DNA from: Micractinium sp. NFX-FRZ
Taxonomy: Eukaryota > Chlorophyta > Trebouxiophyceae > Chlorellales > Chlorellaceae
Direction of reading: 5' to 3'
NCBI GenBank assembly: GCA_029339195.1
Contig: JAPTJF010000227.1
Location: 1-64,000 of the forward strand
DNA: 64,000 nucleotides
Numbering within the stretch: position 1 is the stretch's first letter; every line of letters begins with the position of its first letter. The position numbers and the translations under genes are program-made. Below are positions 33,825 to 45,737 of this stretch, one piece after another. The notes beneath the pieces are model-generated. The model searched no databases. It was given only the letters and a program-made list of their open reading frames with translations, and was not told where the DNA came from.

Positions 33825-36800
33825 ATGTGGATTGGGTCAGGCGCAGCCTGCGCCGCCAGGCTGCACAACGCTCTCCCCAGCGCCGCCGCCGCTCTGCCGT
33901 CACCCGTTGCTAAGCGGGCGACGCGCGCGGGCAGGTTGGCGCCCCTCGCGCCCGCCGCCTCGGGGCTTCACCCGCCCCGCCACCCACTGCCCCAGCCCAA
34001 GGCCGTGGCCAAAGAGCTGTCAGGCGAGCCAGGGGTCGCTGCCGAGGTGGCGGCGGCGCCGCCGCCCCCCGCCCAGGTGTGCCCTCGCCACATGCACCCC
34101 GGCTCCCACTGCTGGGCGCACGAGGCCCTGGAGGTGGCTGGGCTGCAGTTCATGCCCGAGGTGTGGGCCTGGGCAGCCGACAAGTATGGGGAGGCCACAG
34201 CTGTCGAGGACACCCACCATAAGCCCGCCACCGCCCTGACGTTCAAGCAGCTGCACCAGAGCATGCTGCGCTTTGCGGCCGGCCTGCACGCGCTGGGCGT
34301 GCAGCCGGAGGACAGGTGGGTGGGCAGGGGCGGCGCTGCCCGAGGGAAGTTGGGGTCAAGTTGGGGTCGAGGCCATGAGCTTTTGCAAGCTGGATCCGCC
34401 CGTTAGTCAGCCAGTGGCAGCGTGCCCGCCCGCCTCCCGCCTGCCCGCTTGTTGAACCCGGTTGGCTCACGCACCCGCCCCCCTGCCTGCTATTCAAACT
34501 TGGCTGCCCCTCCCATCCCTCCCACCCTCCCGCCTGCCCACAGGGTGGCGCTCTTTGCTGAGAGCAGCGGGCGCTGGCTGGTGGCCGACGGAGGCATCAT
34601 GACCGCGGGGGCCGTGGACGCGGTGAGCCTCCTCGACTCCCTTCCCTGCATCTTCTTAACGCCCTGCACTGCGGCACCTTGGCCCCTCCTGTGCTCCCTG
34701 CCCTGCTGTGCGGTTTGATGCTGTGGCTGCCCCCTGCATCGTGTCATGCGCCTCCTGCCGAGCACAGCGGCGCCGCGGCGTTTTGCCTGCTTCCTGCCCT
34801 GCCCCCGCTCATGCTCAGCCCAGCGACGCCGTTCCTGCTCCTTGCGCATCACCCTGCTCCTGCTCTGCACTTGACGACAAACGGCTGCCTGTGCGCTCTG
34901 CGCATGCGCTATGCCACCGCCCTGCCACCTTCTCAACGCCGCACCCGCAGCAGGGCCCCAGCCAAGGTGGGCCCGCTGCCCCGGTGTGCGCCGCCGCCCG
35001 GCGGGCAGGAGGCAGGCGGGCAGGGAGGGGCGGCCAGCCCCCTACACCCCTCCCGCCCACCACCCCAAGCATTCCCTACCTCTGTAAACACGGCCTCTAG
35101 GCCGCGCTTCGCCTCCTTGTGGACAGCACTCCAGGTGCTGCCCTTCCCACCCCCCTGTCTTTGCCCTCCCCGACCTCACCCGCCAACCCTGCGTCCCCAC
35201 CTGCCCTCCCCACCCCCGCCCCCCATTTCGGCCCGCCTTCTTGCAGGTGCGCGGCGTGGACAGCATCTCCAACGAGGAGCTGCGCTTCATCGTGGAGAGC
35301 AGCGGGGCGGTGGCGGTGGTGGCGCAGGACGCGCGCACCCTAGAGCGCCTGCTGCCCGACCTGCCGGTAGGTGGGTGAGTGGGTGGGGTTGGGTGGGTGG
35401 GTTGCCAGGCAGACCGCATACTGTAGCTAATACGGGTTGAGGGGGCAGGTGATGACGTGTGCATGGTGTGTTCCCCTGCTCGACCTGCCGGCGCATGCAT
35501 GGAGTATAGTGGAGCGGGCGGGGCGGGCGGGCGGGCGGGGCGGGCAGGGCAAGCATCATAATGGCGGTCGATGGGCCAGCAGTCGTGGGCTGCCTCCCTA
35601 GGCAGCATAAACGAACACGACAGCATAGTGTATGGCTGGGGCTGGGCCACACCTCGAACGACAGACACCCTGCCTCCCCACGCCGCTTGATTGCTGCTTT
35701 GCTGCCTCACCCGCCCTCGTCCACCACCCCAACACCCGCAGGCCTGCTGCACGCTGGCGGTGGTGCTGTGGGGCGAGGTGCCCCCCTCCGCCTCGGAGAA
35801 AGCCCCCCACAAGCTGAAGGTTGTGGGGTGAGTGCAGGGTGGGGTCATATGCCGTCTAGTTCAAAGAATACACTCTGTCACACTGCGGACGGATCCAGCT
35901 TAGAGTAGCGGGGCGGCACATCTTGTCTTGCGAGAGATTGGAGACCTGGCTCAGAGTGCGGTGTGACTATCTATAATCTCGAGACAGGCTGGGAACGTGT
36001 GTTACCCTCCCAGTGTAACCCACATTTACATCATCACATCCCGCACATGTCCCCAGGTATGATGAGCTGATGGGGCGGGGCCTGAACTTTGCGGGGCCGG
36101 AGTGGCAGCCGCCCCGCGCCAGCCGTGACGACCTCGCCTCACTGGCGTTCACCTCTGGCACCTCTGGCCAGCCCAAGGTGGGCAGATGCGGTCTTGCGCT
36201 CACTGCCTTTGCTCATGAGAGAGAGGGGGCCTACTGTGTGCACACGATGTTGCAATGCCAACGTACGCTTCCCACTGAATTGTTCTGCCGGCCCGCTCAC
36301 CCCTCTGATAATCGCTCGAACCCGCTCCCGGTCCCTCCCCGCCTCCATTGCCCGCCTCTCTCCTGTGCCCCTGGTGTAGGCCGTCATGACTTCCCACGCC
36401 AACCTGCTCTCCCAGCTGATAGCCCTGGATGTGCTTCCCGTGACGCCCGGTGACTGCGCCGTCAGCTACCTGCCCCCCTGGTGCGCTTCTTTGGCTGACA
36501 GCCAGCCCCCTGTGCCCGCTGGGCGCCTGATCTGCCCGCCGGCAGACCACTTGGCGTGCTGTGCTGGTTTATTGCTTTCTTAGGCACGGCTGCCTCCACA
36601 ACCATTTGAAATCCTTGAATTCATTGCAAAGCAGATGCCTTGCAGTTGATGCATTCATCCCCCACACTGCTCCCACTCTGCACCTGCAGGCACACGTATG
36701 GCAGGGCGCTCGAGTGAGTCCCCGAGTTTTTGTTCAGGGGATGGGTGGTAACCTTGCACGTGTACCGGGGCTTCGCAGTCTCCCAAAATACCCCCGGCCC

Positions 36801-39800
36801 GCAGTGCCAGCCGATCGCAGCAGAGCAGCCCCGTGTGATCCCTGGGCAGCCTGACCCGCTGCATCTCCTGGGCGGCCCGCCTGGCTGCTGAGTTGCAGGT
36901 TGCCTGCGTCACACTTCCAGCCTCCCTCGCCTCCCCTCCCCCCTCCGCAGCTACTACCTGCTCAGCCGTGGCGCCAAGCTGCACTACAGCCGGCTGCGGG
37001 ACCTGAAGGCAGACCTGGAGAAGCAGCAGGTAGAGGGGGGAGGGGTGGGGGGTGCAGTGGGAAGAAAGAAAGAAAGAAAGTATCATAGGGGCAGGGAGGG
37101 AGGGAAGCAGGGGCGCACCTCAGTCGGCTGCGACCCATGAAGGCAGGCTCGGTTGAACAGCTAGCAAGTTGAGCTTACTGTTGGTACAGCGCTGCCGGCA
37201 CGCTGACAGCAAGGCGGGCGGCCATGCTGCCGCCCCCTTCCCTAGAGCAAAGGTGTTCTCCTCACCTGCCCCCTGCCCTCACCCCGCCTGCCCTCCGCCA
37301 CCCCACTCACCATGGTCCCCCTGGCCCCCTGCCCGCCTTCTGATCCTGCAGCCAGAGATCTTCATCTCGGTGCCCCTGCTGCTGGACAGCCTGCACACCA
37401 AGGTGGGGCGAGTGTGGGGGGGATGGGGTGGAGGGGGGGCGAACCATGTTAAGTCAAGTTTGTTTCCTGGGGACGGGACCGGAGTGGTGGCACATGGGCA
37501 GGCAGCAGCATGCTGCAGCAGAGGCAATACAAGTTTTCCTTCTGCACATGCAGACGCAGGTGTGGAAGGACAAGCCGGGCGCGGCAGCACCTGGACCGAA
37601 TGCCTTGTCACTTCACCTGCTCTATCTGCCTGCCCCCGCCTGCAGGCCATGCAGTACCTGCACAAGACTCCGGGCCAGGTGCAGCTGCTGGAGGCGGCGG
37701 TGAAGCACGTCAGGTGCGGCCGGGGAAGTGGGTTGATTTCAATTGATTGAATGGTTGGTTGGGTTAAGCGACTCAGTGGGTTCAAGTGGGTGGGTGGGCG
37801 AGTGACAGATGGAAGAATAACAGGTGGGGATGGGGTGTGGGGCAGGTGTTTATGGGCAGGTGATCCGGGAGATGGGGGGGCACCCTGGACCTGCGCGGAC
37901 CACTGTGGATGCCTACTGTCTGTTGCGAGCGCTTGCAGATCGGCGAGCCTCCTGCCTTGCTTGTTCGCTGCCTGCCAGGTACCCCATGTGACGCCAGGCC
38001 GCCGTGCGTTGCCTGCAGGGCGCAGCGTGTGCTCAGCGGCACCGCCCTGGAGTACGCCCTGGAGCCCCCTAGCACCCGCCAGCTGACGGCCGCCAACCTG
38101 GCAGCCGCGCTGCTCAGCCCTGTGCACCAGTGAGTGGGACGTGCGCGTTTTGGGCTGGCGCCGCCGTTGCTATGTGGCGTGTCTGCCGGCCCCTTGTGAG
38201 ACCAAGGCGCAGCAGAGGCGACTGAGAGGCGGTGGCGGCAGGCTTGTTGAACGCGCGGCGCAATGCCACGCCGCCCATCCCACCTCACGCCGGCTTACTG
38301 CGCCCCCGCCTCCGCAGGCTGGCTGAGCGCACAGTGTTTGAGGACCTGCGCCGCCACCTGGGCTTCAGCCGCTCCCGCTTTGTGCTGTCTGGCGGGGGCA
38401 GCCTGACACTCGACCTGGACGACTTCTACGAGGTGCGCTGCGCTGTGCTGGGCTGTGACGTGCTGTGCCGTGCTGTGCGTGTCATGTGCTGTAACGTGCT
38501 GTGCTGTGCTACGCCGTGCTGCGCTGCTGCGCTGTGCTATGCCGTGCTACGCCACACCACACCGTTTGCCCTACTTTTGCTGCTTTCCACCTGCTTCCGT
38601 GCCGGCTTGCCTGCCCAACTTCGCAGGCCATCGGCGTGCCGGTGCTGATTGGGTACGGCCTGACCGAGACCTCCCCCGTGCTGAGCGTGCGCCACCTGGA
38701 CTTCAACGTGCGCGGCACCATTGGTGGGTGGGCCAGGCGGGTGGTTGTGGATGTGGGGTTTTGGTGACCAGTGAAAGCCGCCAGGCAGCTTCAACTGGCC
38801 TGCGCTGAGCCTGTAAGATGAGGAGTTGAATGGCGCTTCGACCACCCATTCTTCCGCCCCTGTGCCCCGCCGACCGCTTCAGGCCCCCCCATTCCCGACA
38901 CCGCTATCCGCATCGCCTCCATCAACAACAAGGAGGTGGAGCTGGCGGATGGGCAGCAGGGCGTCATCATGGCCAGCGGTGAGCCACGCTGCATGCACAG
39001 CCTGTGTTGTTGGCTGCCTAAAGGTTTGTGTTGTAGGATGAGGGCACTCGTGATGGTCAGCGGGGCATGGTCGTGCCCAGCGGAGAGCAGCTATGCTGCA
39101 TGAGTGGCTGGGGTTTGTTGGGCTTGAAGTGGAGGTGAGGCGAGGGCATGTCAGAGAGGGAGCAGGGCGTCATGTGGTGAGCTTATGTGTTACACAGTGG
39201 TCTACCTCTGGCCCGCTGCAGCAGCACAGGTGTTGCCTGCCCCACCGCCCCGCCCCGCCGCCCTGCCTCCCCCTGCCTCTGTCTGATCGGTCTGATCTGA
39301 ATCAACTGCTTCTGCAGGCCCCCAGGTGATGAGTGGGTACTACCAGAACCCGGCGGCCACAGCCAAGGCCTTCCCCCTGGGCAGGAGCCCCGGCAATGGG
39401 TGGTTTGACACAGGTGGGTTGAGGGGCAAGCAGGGCAGAGGGCAGGGGATGTGCAGGACGGGGACGTGGAGTTGGGGCCACTACTCATGCCTCTGAACAG
39501 CAGCCCCCACACAACGGATGGATCGAGACACAGGCAGGGCAGGCACAGGGCGGGGAGCAGACTATACAAGGTGAAGGGCAGGGCAGCAAGCCGTGGCAGG
39601 CCGCGCCGCAGTGGCATGCCGTGCCGTTCGTTGCCGTGACAAGCTGTTCCCCTCACCAGGCGTCAGCGCATGCCTCCTGCCCCCACCGGTACTGGCTGTG
39701 CGTCGCGTGAAGTGCCTGTGAGCACGCCCTGACCCTTGCCCGCACCCTGCGCCTCCTCCCCCCTCCCTCCCTGGCAGGCGACCTGGGGTGGCGCGTGCCC

Positions 39801-41241
39801 TACGGCGTGCACGGCAGCCGCATGGGCGGCAACATTGTGATCACGGGGCGGCAGAAGGACACTATTGTGCTGAGCAACGGGGTGAGTAGGCCATCCCGGG
39901 CCGCAGGCAGCCGTTGAATGTCCGGTGTGAGTCGAGCTCTTGCCGCTAGCTGCGTCTCACCTGCTGCTGCCAATCTTGCTTGCCCGCAGGAGAATGTGGA
40001 GCCTCAGCCCCTGGAGGACCTGCTGTGCGCCTCGCCCCACATCCAGTTTGCAGGTGCGGCGGGGCGGGGTGGGGTGGGGTGGGTGGGGTGGGGTGGGGGT
40101 GTACGTGGCAGGTCGCCCGGCAGGCTGCCTGGCGCAATGAGCCTGGCGTGGTGAAGAGGGGCCACTCAGCCTTTGTGTGGGTGGGCGGGTGCGCTGGCTC
40201 AGCGGAGCCGGGCTGTAGAACTCAGATGCCGGCGCAGCTTCCTGCATCTCTCACGCACCCTGCCTTGCACCACCTCCCCTCTCCCTCCCCCCCGTGAGCT
40301 GCAGTGGTGCTGGGGCAGAACAAGCGCGTGCTGGGGGCGCTGGTTGTGCCCTCCGAGGAGGTGAGCAGCACAGTGTGCAGCAAGGGCGCCGTGCTTCTTC
40401 CGAAAAGAAGTGGCAGTTTGCTTAGAGAAAGGAGTGCGTGCTGGCGGCGCTGGTTGGGCACCGAGCCACAGATGATGCATGCCACTCCGCCCTGTTACTC
40501 CGCCCTGTGGGTCTACTCCACCCCTTGTCTGCCCTGTGACTCCGCCCCGTGCCTGCGCTCCGTGTCTTACCTGTGGGTCCCTGGCGCTACGCTCTCGCCC
40601 ACCCATACAGGCGGTGGAGGCGGTGGGAGGCGACATCAAGGGGCAGGCCCTGCACGACCTCATCAAGGTGGGCTCTCCAGCTGGGAGGGAGGGGTGGCCT
40701 GCTGCGCGGGACGTCCCTCGCGATTGTGGGCTAGGGACAGGCGGCGCGCATGCTGCCTGCGCGCCCCTACATGCATATGCACATACCTCCTCACCCAACG
40801 ATACCTCCCAACTTTTTTCTGCAGGGCGAGGTGGAGCGCACCCTGGCGGCGCGTGCCCCCCACGAGCGCGTGCGCTCCTTCCAGGTCCTGGCGGAGCCCT
40901 TCTCCATTGAGGGGGGCACGCTCACGCGCTCCATGAAGCTGCGCAAGGTGGGCGGGGGGGAAGTCTTGTGCTGGCCTGGCCCATCTTTCTGACTTTAATC
41001 AAGGGGCCTGCCGGTCCAGCGGGCACTGCTGTGGGGCACTACTGTGGTGTTTGCAGCGGGGGGGGGGGGTCCATGTAGATTGTGGTTGACGGAGTACCTG
41101 TTTCCTTTGCTTGCCAAGCCCAGCTGCTGCACCGCCCCATGCTCCCACCCCCCCGTGTCACCTCTCTCCTCTCGTCTTCAGGCCGTCATCTTTGCCAAGT
41201 ACGAGCAGCAGGTGGCGGAGGTGGAGGCGGAGCTGCGCTGA
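33825..41241 (+). CDS. AMP-binding acyl-ACP/acyl-CoA synthetase, plastid AAE15/16 type
   Basis: Activates fatty acids with ATP through an acyl-adenylate. Close plant homologues AAE15/16 load acyl groups onto plastid ACP. 21 exons: 33825-34315, 34544-34622, 35247-35366, 35742-35827, 36057-36177, 36380-36480, 36690-36713, 36951-37029, 37352-37402, 37646-37713, 38019-38129, 38318-38432, 38627-38723, 38883-38978, 39318-39413, 39778-39881, 39990-40053, 40305-40360, 40611-40667, 40825-40947, 41182-41241. All in phase, giving 732 aa. Residues 1-50 (MWIGSGAACAARLHNALPSA) resemble a transit peptide. The P-loop-like AMP motif TSGTSGQPK is at 291-299, GYGLTETSP at 491-499, then GWFDTGDLGW and ITGRQKDTIVLSNGENVEP. 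LPPWHTYGRALDYYLLSRG and PEIFISVPLLLDSL match AAE15/16-type proteins and not bacterial FadD. The first ATG of the open frame was taken as start. A 24-base microexon is required to complete LPPWHTYGRALD. Confidence 0.9.
36690..36713 (+). other. 24-base microexon of the acyl activating enzyme
   Basis: Lies between acceptor cctgcag and donor gtgagt. It supplies HTYGRAL, joining SYLPPW from the exon before to DYYLLSRG after. The corresponding WHxYxRxxEY block is conserved in AAE15/16-type enzymes, so the microexon is needed. It preserves phase (24 bases). Confidence 0.85.
38440..38570. repeat. degenerate GTGCT/GCTGT repeat in intron
   Basis: An array of GTGCTGTG, GTGCTACGCC and GTGCTGCG words between exons 12 and 13 of the acyl activating enzyme. 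Irregular period, no coding potential. Confidence 0.8.
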
Positions 41242-42275
41242 GGTGGCAGCGGGAGGAAAGGAAGGAAGGAAGGAAGGAGGTCGCGGCAGCCAGAAGCTGG
41301 AAAAGCCGCGGCTGGCGGAGCTAAAGTTTTGTGCGAGCCGAGTGCTGAGAGCCCCCATGCTTGCAGCAGCAGCAGCGGCAGGGATCCGTTGATTATTCCT
41401 TGCTGCTGCCATTCACCATCTGTCCCAGCCTAGCCAGCCCTGTACTGCTTGTAAGTATACTTCCGTTTTGACCAGCGCCTGTACTGTATGCACTTCATCT
41501 AGCGCCCCTCAGTGTAAATGGAAAGCATGTGCCTCTGGGTTCGCCCCCCCTTACACAACCGGCCGACGTGAGCTAACATGTCCCGGCTGGCTGGCTTGTG
41601 GGAGCGGGTGCATCTAGGCAACGAAGCGGAGAGTGCGTTGGCATGGCGCAGCTGTGGGAGCGGCAGCCGGAGGGAGGGGCACAGCAGGGCAGACGAGTGG
41701 GCATGCCAAGCCCGGTGCCGCTGATTACAGCCATGTGGCATCGACACAAGGAGCAGCTTTCAGTCAGAGCTTGCGTTGCATCTGCGTTGCGTCCTTTTCT
41801 GGGTAACACGCTGCAGAGTGACCTCTCCACCTCGTTCCATCCCTCCACCTTGCACCCGTCTGAACACGTCCATCCACGCCCCGCCTCCATCAGGGCATCA
41901 TACCCACAAATCAGCATTTTGCAGGGCAGCAGAGTACCACGGCTGGCCCCAGCCGTCCCATCCTTTGCCTGGATTTGCCTGCCCAGCACAGCAATGTGTG
42001 TTAAAGAAACGTCATGTGAAAGCAGGTGCCGTCAGGGACAGTGAAGCAGGGAGGGTCAAGCGGGAGCGGGAGCAGCAGAGCTGTAAGAGCGAGCTATCCA
42101 ACTAGGACGGGGTGGCAAGGGCGGGGGCAGGCCAGCGACTTTGAGAACAAAAACAAGCCCAGGGCAGGGGGAGAGGGCACACCCGGCCCGGCAGGGTGCT
42201 TGCTGCCCTCGGCAGCCATTCGCCTTGTCAGCCGCCCGCAGGCTTAACAACAGGGGTGCATGTGCATGTGGCCCT
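41242..42275. other. convergent 3' region, acyl activating enzyme / SNU23
   Basis: No exon recognised. It contains a GGAA run at 41259-41279 and TGTAA at 41450 and 41513 for the plus-strand gene. The nearest TTACA (minus-strand TGTAA) that I noticed, at 41551, is about 720 bases from the SNU23 stop. The open frames at 41570-42050 have no family features. Confidence 0.5.
41450..41454 (+). terminator. candidate TGTAA polyadenylation signal, acyl activating enzyme
   Basis: TGTAA 209 bases after the stop codon. A second copy at 41513-41517 is an alternative site. Confidence 0.4.
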
Positions 42276-44763
42276 TCACTTCTTGGAGGTCCCAAACCCT
42301 CCAAAGCCCATCAGCGCCGCCATCTCGGGGTCCACGTCCTCCTCATCATCCTCTTCTGAGTCGCCCCCCTTTCGCCGCTTGCCCGACCGCCGCTCCTCCT
42401 CCTTGGCCTTCTCCGCCGCCGCCAGCTGCTCAAAGCCTGCAGGGGCAGGGCTCGGGGCGTGGTGTGGTAAGTGGGTGGGCAAGTGGTGGGAGCAGACGCA
42501 TACCGAGGGGAGCGAGGCGACGCGGCTGCGCATGCCGACAGGGTCGGTCCAGGCGGGCGGGCGCACGCTGTGCATGGCAGCACATAAGCCCCCGAGACTT
42601 CCTCTCACGGCTGCTGAGTCAGCACAGCCCAACCCCTGCAGCACACCCCACTGCTCCCGGCCCATGTCCCAGCAGCCCTGCCATCCAAGTGCCACATCCC
42701 CCACTCCCCACCCACTGCCACCCCCACGCCCCCCGCTCACCATCTGGCGCAAAGTCTGCCGCGCTGCTGCTGCCCCCCTGCTTCTTCTTCTTCGCCTCCT
42801 CCAGCTTTGCACGCACCTGCGGTGCAACAGCGAGTCCAGGGCTGCGTTCAGTGATGCGTGGATTGCAGAACAGAGGGGGAGGCCCAAGACAACCCAGGTC
42901 CTGTCGACGCACCTCGCTGTGCTCCTCACCCGCCCCCTGAAGCCGTCGGTCATTGTGAGCAGGACAAAAATACCACCCTACCCTCCTCCGTTCATTGACG
43001 CCAAACAAAAACCCTGACCACTTCCCCCTCGTCTGCGCACCTGCTCCGCTGTGCTCTTCTCCACCCGCATGCTCATGCCCAGCGCACGGTTGTGCCACTT
43101 GCCTGCAGGGGGGTAGCGGGAGGGAGGTGAAGGGGGTGCACCCGGGCTGAGGGAGATGGTGGGGCGGCGTGCAGGCAGCAAGGCAGCACGAAGCAGGGCC
43201 TGGTGTGGCACAGGGCCGGGCTGGGCAAGCACGCAGGGTGGCAGGCGGGTGCACACGCTCAGGGCAGCGCGCGTGCTTGCCCTCCCTTCCACAGCACTTG
43301 CCAGCAGCTGCCCCCACGCAACCCTGCCCCACCCACCCCGTCGGCGTCCAGGCGCGCTGCCGCCCGCGCCGCCTCGCCGCCCCCTCCCCGCCGCCGTCCC
43401 CCCAAGAGCGTGTTGCTCATCAGATCACGTGCACCTGGTGCTGCCCCGCTTGTGATACTGTCCCCCTAACGTGACCCCGTCCCTCACCGTTGATGTGGTC
43501 AAGGTACGACTGCGAGTCCCTCAGCACGCAGTCGCACACGCTGCAGTAGTAGCCCGCCTGCTGCGCCAGGGGCATGGTCACAGACACCACCTGCGGGTGG
43601 CAGGGAGCAGGGGGAGGAGGGCAGAGGTGGGGACAGAGGGCGGGGAGGTCAGGGAGGAGTGGGGAAGGGCGTGTGTGTGGCTGCACCAGGGACGGTGGCG
43701 TCACTGCCACCACCAGCAGTGGCGGAGAAGAAGCAGTGGGATGGGCAGGGTGGGTGTTGGCGGAGAGGGAGGTCGGGGAATGATGGCAGGTGTGGCGACG
43801 TGGCCGAGGCAGCGGCGGCAGCTACAAGCAAAGCAGCGCAGCCGCCAGGCCCCCTCACACCTGCCGCCCCCGCTCTCCCTGAACGACGCGCTGCTGCCTC
43901 TCAGCCCACAGCACAGCCTGCAACGCTGCCGCACCCTGCAACAAGATACACGTAAGAGTATGGCAAGCTCACCTGCGTCTTGTGCAGCTTGGAGGCCAGG
44001 TCGATCTGGTAGTCCCGCGCCTTGAGGTTGGCGCGCGCCACAATCAGGCCCTGGTGCAGCGGGTCGCGCTCCAGCCGCTTGCGCTTCTTCGCGTCCAGCG
44101 CATCCTCCTCATCCTTGGTCTCCTGCAGGGGTGGGCACTCAAAGAGAATATCACACACATGAGTAGGGCTCCTAGAGATTGCGCATAAGGGAATCCCCCT
44201 GCGCTTTGGACTTTCAAGTTGCAAGGGGGAGGGGCAGAGGAGAGTTGGAAGCTGAGCTGGGCAAGAGGCGCAAGCGCCTGCTTCTGCCCTGGCACTCCTG
44301 TAAAAAACACGAAGCGAAGGGGATATCACAGGCAGATCGGGTAGGGCTTGGTGTGCAGCGCATCATCTCTCCGCATCATCTCTCCGCATCATCTCTCCGC
44401 ATCGGCTTGTGGCGGGCGAAGAGGCGGATGGCGGGTGCGGGTGCGCAGCAGAGCTCTGAGACAGGGGGCGCCCTCGTCAGGGAGGCAGGATGGCAAAGCG
44501 GCATGCAGGCAGGCGCCAGCTCCGCTTTGTTCTGTCGCTACCAACGCAGGCGGCTGCGGGCATAGCAGCCAGCCCACTAGCACACCTCTCCTTTGTGCCC
44601 GTTCCCCCGCACCACACCCCCACGCCTGCTTCCGCCCGCCCACCCACCCCCCACACCGCACCTTGTCCTCCCGCTCCTGCGCCTTGTCCCGAAATTCCTC
44701 TTTGTCCCACTTCCGACGGAAGTCCACGTTATTCACCCCCTTGGGGTTGGACTTGCCGCTCAT
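42276..44763 (-). CDS. SNU23: U4/U6.U5 tri-snRNP zinc finger protein SNU23/ZMAT2
   Basis: Spliceosomal protein of the pre-B/B complex, acting in the nucleus near the U6 snRNA/5' splice-site helix. Six exons: 44763-44662, 44122-43973, 43590-43488, 43102-43041, 42816-42741, 42436-42276. All in phase, giving 217 aa, close to human ZMAT2 (199 aa). The N-terminus MSGKSNPKGVNNVDFRRKWD matches the family. The matrin-type C2H2 finger is YYCSVCDCVLRDSQSYLDHI followed by NGKWHNRALGMSMRVEKS. Cysteines of the CxxC and both histidines are present, with the finger split by an intron after DHIN. The C-terminus is charged (KRRKGGDSEEDDEEDVDPEM) and ends MGFGGFGTSKK. The start ATG is the only one before the conserved N-terminus. 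It is divergently paired with IWS1. Confidence 0.94.
44361..44399. repeat. 13-bp tandem repeat, three copies
   Basis: Unit catcatctctccg repeated three times without change, in SNU23 intron 1. Confidence 0.95.
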
Positions 44764-45737
44764 GGCGGACAAGCTGGCTGCTGGCGAGCAGCGGCGAGCC
44801 GCCAGCGGCAGCGGCGGCGGCGGCGGCGGCGGTCGGCAGCAACTGGCAGCGCCTGCGGCCTCGGGATGTGCTGGAGGCACGCTGGTGCACTAGAAAGCAG
44901 GTGTAGAGTGGCCGCGAGCGCTTCAGCCGCGATGCTGAAGGTGGGCAGCTGCAGCTCTGCGCCGGGAGGCTCTGCGGTGCACCGAGCGCTGTGAAAGAGC
45001 GCAGCAAGTCGTGCACTTGAGAGGAGAGCGATGGGAGGGGCCAGGCGGGGTGCAGGCAGCCCCAAATGGGCCCATGCTGAGCTCCCTGCTGCGCTCTACC
45101 AAGTTTTGGCACTGCTGGGCCGCTGTAGGCTTTCCGTGATCCGGGTACAACTCACAGCGTCTTCCTGATCTCTCCCCCAGCAATTTCTGCGCCCGGTGGT
45201 ATCGCCCGCGCCTCCTGGTCTTGCCAGCGTCTCTGCAGCTCTGTACACCCAAAGGTGCGATTCTGTGGCTGTCCTAAAATGTGTGAGGGGCCGGACAGGG
45301 CTACAGCGCTATCGAACGGCAGCGTTGCGTGTCGCCCGTGCTTCTAGCGGCCCTGGTGGGCTGCTGTGTGTCATTTACAGATCGGAAACGGCCATTGGGG
45401 TCTGTACAATTGCAGCAAGACGCGCAGTAGGGGCTTGTGCACTGTGCCGCCGCCATCGCCGCCGCCGCTGCCGCCAGCTGCACGAGCCGGGGCAGCGATA
45501 GGGGCTGGGCATCGGCAGTCCATTGGCCGACTTTGCCACGCCGCCCTGAATGGCAAGGTTGGCAGGCTTAGCCCAGGAATGTTGCCTGCCGGTCTCAGCA
45601 CCCCACCGCCGCCTCACTGTCTGCCACCCCTGCAGCTTTCAGTTGAGGAGCACCGGCGGCGGCAAGGCACAAAGCACAGAGTAGCCTACCCTCCCAAGGC
45701 AGCACCCAGCAGGGCGGCAGTCAGCAGGGCGGCAGGC
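44764..45737. promoter_or_regulatory. divergent promoter region, SNU23 / IWS1
   Basis: 974 bases between opposed start codons of two nuclear RNA-metabolism genes. No further exon is needed for either protein. A CCG-rich cluster near 45449-45480 and an A/T-richer patch at 45370-45420 are visible, but no defined element. Confidence 0.5.
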
